From Aquipuribacter sp. SD81 (lineage in GTDB: Bacteria > Actinomycetota > Actinomycetes > Actinomycetales > JBBAYJ01), in the NCBI RefSeq assembly GCF_037153975.1, contig NZ_JBBAYJ010000010.1:62001-126000 (forward strand): a DNA stretch of 64,000 bases. Reading direction: 5' to 3'. Position 1 is the first letter of the stretch. Every line of letters begins with the position of its first letter. The notes under the pieces are model-generated. The model worked only from the letters and a program-made list of their open reading frames with translations. It was not told the origin of the DNA and did not search any database. Below are positions 32,545 to 41,139 of this stretch, in pieces. The position numbers and the translations under genes were made by a program.

Positions 32545-33240
32545 TCAGCCGTCGGTGTCGCGGTAGCGGCGCGAGCGTGCCGCCGCCGCCGCGAGCTCGT
32601 CGGCCGACACGGGCGCGGGGCCCTTCGACCAGTCCTGCGGGTCGGCCGCGTAGACGACGGCATACGCGGCGGTGTCGCGCTGGGTGCGCCAGCCCTCCGC
32701 GAGCGGCCCGAGGTCGTAGGTGTCGTAGCCGATCTCGTCGAGCAGGCGCGTGACCGTGTGCTTCGCCTCCTCGTCGTCGCCGGCGATCGCGAGCGCGCTG
32801 CGCTCGGGGTCGCCGCTCGGGCGTGCGAGGGCGCGGAGGTGCTCGAAGTAGATGTTGTTGAACACCTTCACCACGCGGGAGCCGGGCAGGTGCGTCTGCA
32901 GCAGCTCCGACGTCGTCGTGGACTCGTCGTCGAGCTCGGCGACCCGGCCGTCGCGCTCCGGGTAGTAGTTCATGGTGTCGAGCACGACCTTGCCCTCGAG
33001 AGCGTCGGCGGGCACGTCGCGGTAGGCCTTGAGCGGGATCGTGACGACGACCACGTCCCCGTCGACCGCCGCCTCCTCGGTGGTGCCCGCGCGCGCGTGG
33101 TCGCCCAGCTCGGTCACCAGGTCGACGAGCGTCTCCGGTCCCCGGCTGTTGCTCATGACCACGTCGTGGCCCGCCGCGACCGCGAGCCGCGCGACGGTGC
33201 TGCCGATGTTGCCGCTGCCGATGAAGCCCCACGTCGTCAT
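32545..33240 (-). CDS. NADPH-dependent F420 reductase-like protein
   Basis: 231 residues from ATG 33240; an upstream in-frame start only adds a non-family leader. The NADP fold begins TTWGFIGSGNIGSTVARLAVAAGHDVVMSNSRGP. It continues with VVVTIPLKAY, VLDTMNYYPERDG and VVKVFNNIYFEHL, all typical of the FNO/F420-dependent NADP oxidoreductase group. Whether it truly uses F420 or another hydride donor cannot be told. It is a single gene between two hairpins or convergent neighbours. Confidence 0.85.
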   Translation of the reverse strand: MTTWGFIGSGNIGSTVARLAVAAGHDVVMSNSRGPETLVDLVTELGDHARAGTTEEAAVDGDVVVVTIPLKAYRDVPADALEGKVVLDTMNYYPERDGRVAELDDESTTTSELLQTHLPGSRVVKVFNNIYFEHLRALARPSGDPERSALAIAGDDEEAKHTVTRLLDEIGYDTYDLGPLAEGWRTQRDTAAYAVVYAADPQDWSKGPAPVSADELAAAAARSRRYRDTDG

Positions 33241-33304
33241 GCCGGTGCGAACGCACGCGGCCGCGAGGCATTCCGGCCCGCGCACGACGGCCGGGCGGGG
33301 GCCG

Positions 33305-33862
33305 TCAGGGCCGCGGGAGGCGGTAGACGTGGTGGAGGGGGTCGTCGACCGGGTTGTCCGGCTCGATCTCGACCTCGGCGACCCGGGGCAGCCCGGCGCG
33401 CTCCACCGCCCGCCACGACGCGACGTTCGCCGCGACGACGGCGACGACCACGTCGCTCGCGGTCGGCAGCTCGCGCCACGTCCGCTCGACGACGTGGCGG
33501 ATCACGCGCGTGCCGAGGCCCCGGCCCCGCAGGGCGGCCTCCCCTAGGAGGTAGTCGATCTCCACGGCGCCGAGGGGCACGTCGAACGCGCGGGAGAAGA
33601 CCTCGACCTCCTCCGGGTAGTCGTGGACGAAGGCGCGCTGCACGAGCCCGACCGGCTCGCCGTCGAGCAGCACGACCCAGTCCTCGCCGGGCTCCTCACC
33701 CCGCATGCCCGGGCCGAAGTCCCGCTCGACGGCCGCCGGGGACGGGTCGTGGTTCCACCACCGCCGCACCTCGGGGTCGGCGAGCCAGCGGCCGAGCAGC
33801 GGCAGGTCGGTGGCCGCGAGCCGGCGCAGCGTGATGTCGCCGTCCACCGGGTCGGGGCTCAC
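33305..33862 (-). CDS. GNAT acetyltransferase, aminoglycoside 6'-acetyltransferase-like
   Basis: 185 residues from a GTG that overlaps the stop of the MFS gene by 4 bp. The acetyl-CoA pyrophosphate loop is ALRGRGLGTRVIRH. The N-terminal LRRLAATDLPLLGRWLADPEVRRWW and DYLLGEAALRGRGLG resemble the AAC(6')-Ib type. Coupling to a drug-exporter-like MFS gene fits self-protection, but many GNAT proteins of this kind acetylate other amines. No antibiotic activity can be concluded from sequence. Confidence 0.8.
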   Translation of the reverse strand: MSPDPVDGDITLRRLAATDLPLLGRWLADPEVRRWWNHDPSPAAVERDFGPGMRGEEPGEDWVVLLDGEPVGLVQRAFVHDYPEEVEVFSRAFDVPLGAVEIDYLLGEAALRGRGLGTRVIRHVVERTWRELPTASDVVVAVVAANVASWRAVERAGLPRVAEVEIEPDNPVDDPLHHVYRLPRP

Positions 33863-35097
33863 ACGCGGCCGCCCGCCGGCACGAGCGGGCGCCCGGAGCG
33901 GCGCCCGAGGGTGCCGAGGGGGGCCGCGGCGGCCACGAGCAGCGCGCACAGCAGCAGCGCGGCGGGCACGCCGAGGCTCCGGCCGTCGGAGAGGTCCCAC
34001 GCCGCGACGGCACCGACCGCCGCGGCGCCGACGGCCGTCCCGCCGTCGAACGACAGGTTCCACACCGCGCTCGCCGTGGGCGTGTCCTCGCCGTCGACGC
34101 GGGCGAAGGCCGCGACCAGCGTGAGGTTCTGCACGGCGCCGTAGCCGACCCCGGCGACGGTCGCGGCCACGAGGACGGCCGCGGTCCCCCACCCGTCCGG
34201 CGCCAGCAGGCCGCCCGCCACGCCCGCGAGGCCGAGGGCCCCGACGACGGCCGCGGCCGGCAGCAGCCGCCGGGTCCCGAGCCGGTCCGCGAGCAGGCCC
34301 GCGCGGTAGCGCGCGAGCGCGGTGGTCGCACCGAACAGCAGCAGGGCCGCGGGTGCGAGCAGCCCGGCCGGACGGTCGATGGGCAGGAACGTCACGAGCC
34401 CGGACCCGGCGAGGGTCACCACGAGGAGCACGGCCGAGGGGGCGAGCACGGCCAGTACCGCGCGGCCGTGGCGCGCGAGGCCGCCGAGCCCCGACACCTC
34501 CGGCGCGGCCGTCGCGCGCTCGTCGCGGGCCATCCGCAGCGCCCACGGGACGCCGACGAGCGGTGTCGCGGCGAGCAGGGCGACGGGCCAGAACGCGACG
34601 TTCTGCGCGAGGGCCACCGCGCCCGGCACCACGACCAGCGAACCGAGGCCGACCGCGAGGCCGTACAGGCCGGCGGCCTCCCCGTGCCGCCCCCGCGGCG
34701 ACAGCGTCCACGTGAGCGTCGACCCGACGACGGTGAGCGCGGCGAAGCCCGTGCCCCGGACCGCGCTGAGGGCGACGAGGGGCACGAGGTCCGCCGTGAG
34801 GGCGAGGAACGGCGCGGGGGCGCCGAGGGCGACCAGGCCGGCCGCGAGGGTGCGGCCGCTGCCGAGCCGCCGCACGAGCGCCGGGACGAGCGTCTGCGTG
34901 AGGACGGTCGCGGTGAGCATCGCGGTCGTCACGAGACCGGCCTGCCCGAGGGTCGCCCCTCCCTGCGCGGCCCACCACGGCAGCGCCGACAGCGTGGCCG
35001 CGTAGCCGACCATGCCGGCGAGGGTGACGGCCACGAGCCGCCGGATCCCCGGCAGCCGCCACAGGGAGCCGCCGGTCGCCCTCCGAGCCGCCGCCAC
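33859..35097 (-). CDS. Major facilitator superfamily transporter
   Basis: 412 residues, start GTG, with about twelve hydrophobic helices in two halves separated by a polar loop near residue 195-210 (RDERATAAPEVSGLG). Family cues are VRRLGSGRTLAAGLVALG in the first half and LADRLGTRRLLPAAAVVGALG in the second, the repeated cytoplasmic loop 2-3 motif. The overall pattern (RARGLLADRLG-like, no sugar signature) fits the drug/efflux branch. It is the first gene of a two-gene operon with the GNAT enzyme. Confidence 0.88.
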   Translation of the reverse strand: MAAARRATGGSLWRLPGIRRLVAVTLAGMVGYAATLSALPWWAAQGGATLGQAGLVTTAMLTATVLTQTLVPALVRRLGSGRTLAAGLVALGAPAPFLALTADLVPLVALSAVRGTGFAALTVVGSTLTWTLSPRGRHGEAAGLYGLAVGLGSLVVVPGAVALAQNVAFWPVALLAATPLVGVPWALRMARDERATAAPEVSGLGGLARHGRAVLAVLAPSAVLLVVTLAGSGLVTFLPIDRPAGLLAPAALLLFGATTALARYRAGLLADRLGTRRLLPAAAVVGALGLAGVAGGLLAPDGWGTAAVLVAATVAGVGYGAVQNLTLVAAFARVDGEDTPTASAVWNLSFDGGTAVGAAAVGAVAAWDLSDGRSLGVPAALLLCALLVAAAAPLGTLGRRSGRPLVPAGGRV

Positions 35098-35175
35098 CGG
35101 CGAAGCGTACGAGCCGCGTCACGGACCGGGCCGCCGCGTCACCTCTCACGGTGGACGGCACGGAGGGGAGGGGCG

Positions 35176-35463
35176 ATGGCGGACATCTGCATCGACACGG
35201 AGGGGCTGCGCGACACCGGGCGCGCGCTGCGGCAGGCGGCGCTGGACCTGGACGGCGCCCGCTCGCACAGCCTGCTCGCGGCCCAGCGCGTCGGGCAGCC
35301 GGTCCTCGCGGCCGCGGTGGAGGAGCTGAGCAGCAGCTGGGACGACCGCCGGGCCCGCATCGTCGAGGACATCGCCTTCCTCGCCGACGCCGCCACCACC
35401 GCCGGCGACACGTACGAGGTCATCGACACCGAGCTCGCCGCGGCCCTGCGGGGGCAGCGGTGA
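35176..35463 (+). CDS. WXG100/ESX-like small helical protein
   Basis: 95 residues, all helical in prediction by eye. It carries an ESX-type core, with the turn as SSWDDRRA instead of the classic WXG, in the middle of two long helices (GLRDTGRALRQAALDLDGARS and RARIVEDIAFLADAATTAGDTYEVIDTEL). Such proteins are often secreted by type VII systems or pair with a partner. No secretion ATPase is nearby. The ATG follows GGAGGGGAGGGG. The next gene starts inside its stop (GTGA). Confidence 0.7.
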   Translation: MADICIDTEGLRDTGRALRQAALDLDGARSHSLLAAQRVGQPVLAAAVEELSSSWDDRRARIVEDIAFLADAATTAGDTYEVIDTELAAALRGQR

Positions 35464-36071
35464 GGCAGGGTGCCGCAGCCACCGGCGCCGCCGCAGCCGA
35501 GCGGCGCGGCACCTCCTCCCCTGCCGTCGGGCTGACCCTGCCCGAGGACTGGGTGGCCGTGCCGCTGGAGCCGCGGAGCAGCCGTCGGCGCGCCGTCCGC
35601 GACCTCGCCCGCCGGGCGGAGGGCGGCGGCGACGCCGCCGCCCTGCTGCGGGTCAGGCTGCGGGCGCGGCTGGAGGCGCTGGCCGACGACGCCGCCGCCC
35701 ACGGCGCCCAGCAGCTCGTCCTGTCGCTCGCCCGCACGCCGGAGGGCGCGGCGCTGCCCGCGTCCCTCGTCGTCGTGCTCGTCGCCTCCTCGCTCCCGCA
35801 GCACGCCGCGGGCGCGGTCCCGGTCGGGGCGGAGCTGTCCCCGCCGGGGCGCTCGGGCTGGTGGCGGGCCCGCCGCGTGCACGAGCCGGCCCGGCCGGGC
35901 CCGGCCGCGGACGAGCGGCACGGCACCCTGGCGGTCGACTACTGGGTCGGTCACCGCGACGACGGGCACGTGGCCGTGCTGTCGTTCAGCAGCCCGCTGC
36001 CCGGCCTGCGGGACGTGCTCCTCCCCCTGTTCGACGCGGTCGCGGCGTCCGCGCGCTGGCCCCGCGGGTGA
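35460..36071 (+). CDS. Hypothetical cytoplasmic protein coupled to the WXG100-like gene
   Basis: 203 residues from the coupled GTG. I do not recognise a family with certainty. The start is Ala/Gly-rich. The body has GLTLPEDWVAVPLE, RRRAVRDLARRAEGGGDAAALLRVRLRARLEAL and, at the end, GTLAVDYWVGHRDDGHVAVLSFSSPLPGLRDVLLPLFDAVAAS, a beta-rich segment like those in proteins beside ESX genes. No signal peptide or membrane helix. Its strict coupling to the WXG100-like gene suggests a chaperone or partner role. Confidence 0.65.
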   Translation: MRQGAAATGAAAAERRGTSSPAVGLTLPEDWVAVPLEPRSSRRRAVRDLARRAEGGGDAAALLRVRLRARLEALADDAAAHGAQQLVLSLARTPEGAALPASLVVVLVASSLPQHAAGAVPVGAELSPPGRSGWWRARRVHEPARPGPAADERHGTLAVDYWVGHRDDGHVAVLSFSSPLPGLRDVLLPLFDAVAASARWPRG

Positions 36072-36190
36072 GTCGTCGCGGCGACGGCACGTCGTGCCCT
36101 CCGCGTGTGTTACACATCGGCTGCCGCGCGTCGTCGCGGCGGGGGGCTCTCGTGACCGGGTCCGCCCCCGTCGACCGCACAGCAGATCGG

Positions 36191-37042
36191 ATGCCGCTGA
36201 CGATGTCCCGCCCCCGACCCCTCCACGCCCTCGTCGCCTCGACGGCGGCGACCGCGCTCGCCGTCGTCGGCGTGCTCACCGGCACGGCGCCCGTCAGCGC
36301 CTCCTCCTCCGCGCTCGCGGCCGCCGACCACCAGTCGGAGCAGTGCCTCGACGCCCTCGAGGCGTTCGAGGCCGAGTTCGGCGACATCGACTTCGACGAG
36401 CTGGACGACGCCGACGAGCTCGTGGACGACCTGCTCGACGAGTACTTCGCGGTGACCGAGGACCTGTTCCTCGAGCTCGAGGAGCTGTACGCGCGCGCCG
36501 TCGACCTCGGCGCCGACGAGGACGCCGAGACGATCCGCGAGGCGCTGGCCGGTCCCCTGGCCGACGCGGAGGACGCCCGCGACACCGCCGAGAGGGACGT
36601 CGCGGACGCCACCGCGGCGCTGGCGTTCGCGCAGGAGGCCTACGACGCCGGCGCCGCCGAGGACCCGCCGCTGTCGGACGAGGACCTCGCCGCGCTGGAG
36701 CTGGCGCGCGACGGGGCCCAGCAGGCCCTCAGGGCCGCCGAGGCGGTGCGCGACGACAAGCAGGCGATCGTCGACGAGATCGACGGCATCTCGACCCGCG
36801 CGGACGAGGTCGAGGCCGAGCTCGAGCGCATCTTCGTCGAGGACTTCGAGCCGCTGCTCGACGAGCTGCTCGGCGGTGTCGACGAGGTCGACCTGGACCG
36901 CTTCCTCGAGCTCGTCACGCTCGTCCTCACCACGTGCGACATCGCGGGCGAGGCCGACGACGACACCGACGACCACGCCACCGACGGCGGGGCCGCCCCC
37001 GTCGCGACGCCGGTCAAGGCGCGCGCGTCCTTCACCGGCTGA
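36191..37042 (+). CDS. Exported acidic coiled-coil protein of unknown function
   Basis: 283 residues from ATG 36191; ATG 36203 and GTG 36152 are other possible starts. A signal peptide (PLHALVASTAATALAVVGVLTGTAPVSASSS) precedes a very acidic helical domain. There are coiled-coil stretches at about 95-190 (EDARDTAERDVADATAALAFAQEAYD and ALELARDGAQQALRAAEAVRDDKQAIVDEID). Two Cys (SEQCLDALEAF and TTCDIAGE) frame the helical region and could pair. It lies directly upstream of an exported L,D-transpeptidase, so a cell-envelope role is possible. Confidence 0.65.
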   Translation: MPLTMSRPRPLHALVASTAATALAVVGVLTGTAPVSASSSALAAADHQSEQCLDALEAFEAEFGDIDFDELDDADELVDDLLDEYFAVTEDLFLELEELYARAVDLGADEDAETIREALAGPLADAEDARDTAERDVADATAALAFAQEAYDAGAAEDPPLSDEDLAALELARDGAQQALRAAEAVRDDKQAIVDEIDGISTRADEVEAELERIFVEDFEPLLDELLGGVDEVDLDRFLELVTLVLTTCDIAGEADDDTDDHATDGGAAPVATPVKARASFTG

Positions 37043-37056
37043 CCGGAGGTCCTCGC

Positions 37057-37935
37057 ATCACCGCTCGTCCCACCCGGGCGGGGGCCCTGCCCCGCCCGTC
37101 GGCCGCCGTCCTGGCCGTCGCCCTCGCCGCCGTCCTGGCGGCCTGCGGCGACGGCGGGGCGGCGTCGCCGTCCCCTGCCGCCGCCCCGCCGCCGGTCGCG
37201 GTCCCCTCGCCCGCCGCGACGGCCGCGGCGCCGTCGCCGGCCTCCAGCGACGAGGCCTCGTCGGTGCTCGAGCGGGCGCGGGCCGCCCGCGAGGCCCGGG
37301 AGGCGCGCGCCGCGGAGCAGGCGCACGACCCCGACGACGGCTGGGCGCTCACCGCGAGCGTGCCCGAGGTCGTGGTGCGCGACGCGCCGGACGGCGACGA
37401 GACGCACCGCCTGGCGAACCCGAACACGACCGGCGCGCCCCTCACCTTCCTGCTCGCCGCGGACGGTGCCGCGACGGGCGAGCCCGGCTGGTACGAGGTC
37501 CACCTGCCCGTCCGGCCCAACGGCAGCACCGGCTGGGTCGCCGCCGCCGACGTCGACCTCGCGCGGGTGCCGTACCGGCTCGTGATGGACGTGCAGGGCA
37601 ACGAGCTCACGCTCCTGGAGGACGGCATGGCCGTGCGGGTCATGCCGGCGGCGAGCGGGACGGGCGACACCCCGACCCCGACGGGGCTGTTCTTCCTCAC
37701 CGAGCTGCTCGTGCCGACCAACGCCGGCTACGGCCCGTACGCGTACGGGCTGTCGGCGTACTCGGAGGTGCTGACGAGCTTCGGCGGGGGACCGGGGCAG
37801 ATCGGCCTGCACGGCACGGACGACGCCGGCAGCGTCGGACGGGCCGTGAGCCACGGCTGCATCCGGCTGTCCGACGACGACATCACGTTCCTCGCCGAGA
37901 CGCTGCCGCTGGGCACCCCGATCGAGATCGCCTGA
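37057..37935 (+). CDS. L,D-transpeptidase (YkuD) lipoprotein, apparent ATC start
   Basis: 292 residues. Mature protein is a lipoprotein (lipobox VLAAC), with a Pro/Ala linker, an SH3-like segment (about 100-165, WALTASVPEVVVRDAP) and the YkuD catalytic domain. Signature: IGLHGTDDAGSVGRAVSHGCIRLSD with the active Cys near residue 268. It cross-links peptidoglycan stem peptides. No ATG, GTG or TTG is in frame before the signal sequence; GGAGGT at 37045-37050 is 6 bases ahead of ATC (37057). CTG 37039 is the other possible start. Confidence 0.85.
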   Translation: MTARPTRAGALPRPSAAVLAVALAAVLAACGDGGAASPSPAAAPPPVAVPSPAATAAAPSPASSDEASSVLERARAAREAREARAAEQAHDPDDGWALTASVPEVVVRDAPDGDETHRLANPNTTGAPLTFLLAADGAATGEPGWYEVHLPVRPNGSTGWVAAADVDLARVPYRLVMDVQGNELTLLEDGMAVRVMPAASGTGDTPTPTGLFFLTELLVPTNAGYGPYAYGLSAYSEVLTSFGGGPGQIGLHGTDDAGSVGRAVSHGCIRLSDDDITFLAETLPLGTPIEIA

Positions 37936-37959
37936 CGCCGGGCGAGCCGCTCCTCGCGC

Positions 37960-38862
37960 TCAGCGCACGTCGCCCATGAGGTCGCCGAGCTCCTCGACGC
38001 GGTCCAGCACCTCCCACGGCGACAGCTGGACCATGCCGTCGCCGACCTCGTCCCACGCGCGCGGCGCCGCGACCCGCGGCAGGTCTCGGCCCCGCAGCGA
38101 GTACGGCGTGACGGTCGTCTTCGCCAGGTGGTTCTGGCTCCAGTCGACCAGCACCTTGCCGCTCCGCAGCGTCTTCCTCATGTCGCTGACGACGAGCCGC
38201 CGGTGGTCCCGCGCCAGCTGCTCCGCCAGCGCCTTCGCGTAGTCCCGCGTGCTGCCGTGCGTCCGCTGCAGCCGGGCCGGCCACGCGGCGTACAGCTGCA
38301 TGCCCTTGCTGCCGGACGTGACGGGGACGGTGTCGAGGCCGTCGTCGCCGAGCCGCTCCGCGACGAGGTGCGCGACCGCCGCGCACTCGTCGAGCCCCGC
38401 GCCCGTGCCGGGGTCGAGGTCGACGACGAGGCGGTCGACGCCCTTGTACGCGCCGCGACGGCCGACCCGCCACTGCGGGGTGTGCAGCTCCAGCGCCGAC
38501 AGGTTCGCCAGCCACACCAGGCCCGCGACGTCGTCGACGAACGGGAACTCGATGCGCGCGGAGCCCTCGTCCTCCGGCTCGGCGGCGACGGTCTGCCGCC
38601 GGACCCACGACGGCGCCCCGCCCGGCACGTTCTTCTCGAAGAACGTCGCCCCCGGACCGGTCGCCCCCACCCCCTGGGGGAAGCGCTTGCGGCTGAGCGG
38701 GCGGTCCGCCAGCTGCGGCAGCAGGACGTGGGCGATCCGCGCGTAGTAGTCGACGACCTGGGCCTTCGTCGTCCCGGTCTCGGGGTAGATGACCCGGTCG
38801 AGGTGGGTGAGGCGGACCGACCGCCCGCCCACGTCGACCAGCTGTGCCTCTCCGGGGCTCAC
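37960..38862 (-). CDS. NHEJ DNA polymerase (LigD polymerase-domain protein)
   Basis: 300 residues from a GTG that overlaps the ligase stop by 4 bp. It is the primase-like polymerase (PolDom) that fills ends during Ku-dependent end joining. Recognisable blocks: DRVIYPETGTTKAQVVDYY, RPLSRKRFPQG, FFEKNVPGGAPSWV, VWLANLSALELHTP, the metal-binding DRLVVDLDPG, the VTSGSKGMQLY block and NHLAKTTVTPYSLRGR. In many bacteria it is fused to the ligase; here the two are separate, coupled genes opposite ku. Confidence 0.93.
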   Translation of the reverse strand: MSPGEAQLVDVGGRSVRLTHLDRVIYPETGTTKAQVVDYYARIAHVLLPQLADRPLSRKRFPQGVGATGPGATFFEKNVPGGAPSWVRRQTVAAEPEDEGSARIEFPFVDDVAGLVWLANLSALELHTPQWRVGRRGAYKGVDRLVVDLDPGTGAGLDECAAVAHLVAERLGDDGLDTVPVTSGSKGMQLYAAWPARLQRTHGSTRDYAKALAEQLARDHRRLVVSDMRKTLRSGKVLVDWSQNHLAKTTVTPYSLRGRDLPRVAAPRAWDEVGDGMVQLSPWEVLDRVEELGDLMGDVR

Positions 38863-39824
38863 GCGTCCTCCCAGGGGTCGGGCTCGGCGTCCTCGCGCAG
38901 ACCGAGGACGACGGGGTGGCGCAGGCGCCCGCCGCCCGTCCGCTCGCGGTAGGCGACCTCCACGCGCACCCTCGCCTCGCACCAGCGCGCCCCGCGACGG
39001 TCCACGGCGGGGACGGCGTCGGCGAAGGGCGAGGTGCCGCGGTCGCCCGCGTCGGCGATCCGGCTGCCCACCGCGTGGGCGAGCGCCGCGCCGAGCCCGC
39101 TGCCCGCGCGGCCGAGGAACCGCAGGTCGCCGTGGGCGTCCGGCGCGCCCACGAGCAGGGAACCGGGTGGGGGCCCGGGGCGGCCCTCGACGGGGCGCCA
39201 GCCGCCCACCAGCACGGTGCGCCGGCGCCGGTGGGCGTGCTTGCGCCAGTCGCCGGAACGGGTGCCCGCGCGGTACGGCGAGGCGAGCCGCTTGACGACG
39301 ACCCCCTCGACGCCCTGCTGCTCGGTGGCCACGAGCAGCGCGTCGACGTCGTCGAAGAGCTCGGAGCGCGCCGCGCACGCGGGCAGCGGGAGGCCGGCGA
39401 GGCGTTCCCGCCGAGCCGTGAGGGGCTCGGCGGTGACGTCCGCCGTGCCGTGGCGCAGGACGTCGAAGACCACGACGCGGACGACCGCCGCCGGGTCGCC
39501 CGAGGCGAGGGCGGAGAAGTCGGGCCGGCCGTCGAGCAGGCTCACCACCTCACCGTCGAGGACCGAGCCGTCGGCCACGAGGTCGGCGAGCGGGGCGACC
39601 TGCGGGAAGCGCGCGGTCAGGTCCTGCCCGGTGCGCGACAGCAGCCTCAGGCCCGGCCGTCGCGACCGCTCCGGCGCCGGCCCCAGCAGCACGCGGTAGC
39701 CGTCCCACTTGACCTCGGCCCCCCAGCCCTCGCCGCGGGGCAGGTCGGCCGCGGTGGCCGCCTGGGGCAGCATCGGCCGCAGGGAGCCGTCCTCCCAGCC
39801 CTGCGCGCCGCGTCTCGTGGCCAC
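38859..39824 (-). CDS. ATP-dependent DNA ligase (LigD ligase-domain type)
   Basis: 321 residues from GTG 39824; ATG 39773 or ATG 39854 (overlapping ku) are alternatives. The adenylation Lys is in AEVKWDGYRVLL (motif I). Later motifs are LDGEVVSLLDG, GVEGVVVKR (motif IV) and DWRKHAHRR (motif V). The OB domain follows (VLVGGWRPVEGR, RFLGRAGSGLG). It seals DNA ends in non-homologous end joining with Ku and the adjacent polymerase. No nuclease domain is present in either polypeptide. Confidence 0.9.
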   Translation of the reverse strand: MATRRGAQGWEDGSLRPMLPQAATAADLPRGEGWGAEVKWDGYRVLLGPAPERSRRPGLRLLSRTGQDLTARFPQVAPLADLVADGSVLDGEVVSLLDGRPDFSALASGDPAAVVRVVVFDVLRHGTADVTAEPLTARRERLAGLPLPACAARSELFDDVDALLVATEQQGVEGVVVKRLASPYRAGTRSGDWRKHAHRRRRTVLVGGWRPVEGRPGPPPGSLLVGAPDAHGDLRFLGRAGSGLGAALAHAVGSRIADAGDRGTSPFADAVPAVDRRGARWCEARVRVEVAYRERTGGGRLRHPVVLGLREDAEPDPWEDA

Positions 39825-39852
39825 GGGCAGCACTGTGGTGCAACAGTTGACC

Positions 39853-41013
39853 ATGCGCGCGATGTGGAAGGGCGCCGTCGCCTTCGGCCTGGTCAACGTG
39901 CCGGTCAAGCTCTACACGGCCACGAGCCAGCACGACGTGTCCCTGCACATGGTCCACGCGGAGGACGGCGGACGGATCCGCTACCGCAAGACGTGCTCGG
40001 TGTGCGGGGAGGAGGTCCCCTCCGACGAGATCGCCCGGGCGGCCACGACCGAGGACGGCCAGATGGTCGTCGTGGACGAGGAGGACCTCGACACGCTGCC
40101 CGTCTCGAGCTCGCACGAGATCGAGGTGCAGGAGTTCGTCCCGGCCGAGCAGGTCGACCCGATCATGTTCGACCGCACGTACTACCTCGAGCCGGAGGGA
40201 CGCGCCGCCAAGCCGTACGCGCTGCTGCGGGAGGCGCTGCGCGACACCGACCGGATGGCCGTCGTGACGATCACCATCCGGCGGCGGGAGTCGATGGCGG
40301 TGCTGCGCGTGCGCGACGACGTCATCGTGCTGCAGACGCTGCTGTGGCCCGACGAGGTCCGCGAGGCCGACTTCGACATCCTGTCCGCCGACGTCGAGGT
40401 CCGTCCCCAGGAGCTGCAGATGGCGGCCTCCCTCGTGGAGTCGATGGCCGCCGACTTCGACCCCGAGCAGTTCAGCGACTCCTACACCGAGGCGCTGCGC
40501 GAGCTCATCGCCGCGAAGGCCGAGGGCGGGGAGGGCGTCCACGCCCCGGTCGAGCGCGTCTCGGACGACCAGGACGCGCAGATCGTCGACCTGATGGCGG
40601 CGCTGCGGGAGAGCGTGGAGCGGACGTCGGCCGCGCGCGGCACCGGCGGGCGGACGCAGCCGGGCGAGGCGCCGGCGGGACGCGCGCCGGCCGCGAGGGC
40701 GACCCCGAGGAAGGCCGCGTCGGCGGGGGAGAAGACGTCCACGAGGTCGAGGAAGAGCGCGGCCACGAAGCCGACCCCGACGGCGACCGCCGCGAGGAAG
40801 ACGACCGCGAAGAAGGCGACCGCCGCGAAGGCGTCCGCTGAGAAGACCGCCACGAAGGCGGCCACCGAGAAGACCGCCGCGAAGAAGACCGCCGCGAAGA
40901 AGACGGCCGCGAAGAAGACCGCCGCGAAGAAGACGGCCGGCACGACGACCGCCGCCAAGAAGACGGCCGCCACCAGGAAGACCGCCGCCCGCAGGACGGC
41001 CCGGTCCGCCTGA
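39853..41013 (+). CDS. ku: Ku DNA end-binding protein with lysine-rich tail
   Basis: 386 residues from ATG 39853; the second ATG at 39862 (MWKGAVAFGL) is equally plausible. The Ku bridge core spans about 1-260 (VAFGLVNVPVKLYTATSQHDVSLHMVH, CSVCGEEVPSDEI, YYLEPEGRAAKPYALLREAL). It threads onto broken DNA ends and recruits the polymerase and ligase encoded divergently 30 bp away. Residues about 275-386 are a histone-H1-like tail (AAKKTAAKKTAAKKTA) that can bind DNA non-specifically. The tail DNA is a set of near-15-bp repeats (about 40860-40990). Confidence 0.96.
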   Translation: MRAMWKGAVAFGLVNVPVKLYTATSQHDVSLHMVHAEDGGRIRYRKTCSVCGEEVPSDEIARAATTEDGQMVVVDEEDLDTLPVSSSHEIEVQEFVPAEQVDPIMFDRTYYLEPEGRAAKPYALLREALRDTDRMAVVTITIRRRESMAVLRVRDDVIVLQTLLWPDEVREADFDILSADVEVRPQELQMAASLVESMAADFDPEQFSDSYTEALRELIAAKAEGGEGVHAPVERVSDDQDAQIVDLMAALRESVERTSAARGTGGRTQPGEAPAGRAPAARATPRKAASAGEKTSTRSRKSAATKPTPTATAARKTTAKKATAAKASAEKTATKAATEKTAAKKTAAKKTAAKKTAAKKTAGTTTAAKKTAATRKTAARRTARSA

Positions 41014-41014
41014 C

Positions 41015-41032
41015 GGGCGCGTCCGCGCGCCC
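41015..41032. terminator. Short hairpin after ku
   Basis: GGGCGCG and CGCGCCC around a 4-base loop, directly after the ku stop and ahead of the convergent bldC end. Confidence 0.45.
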
Positions 41033-41139
41033 ACGGCGCCCGGCACCACGGCGGTGAGGACGCCCACCCCGTCCGTCCCCACCGCAGCGCGGTCCGCGGC
41101 CTGATCGGCCGCCCGTCGCTCCCCCGAGCCGACGTCGCC

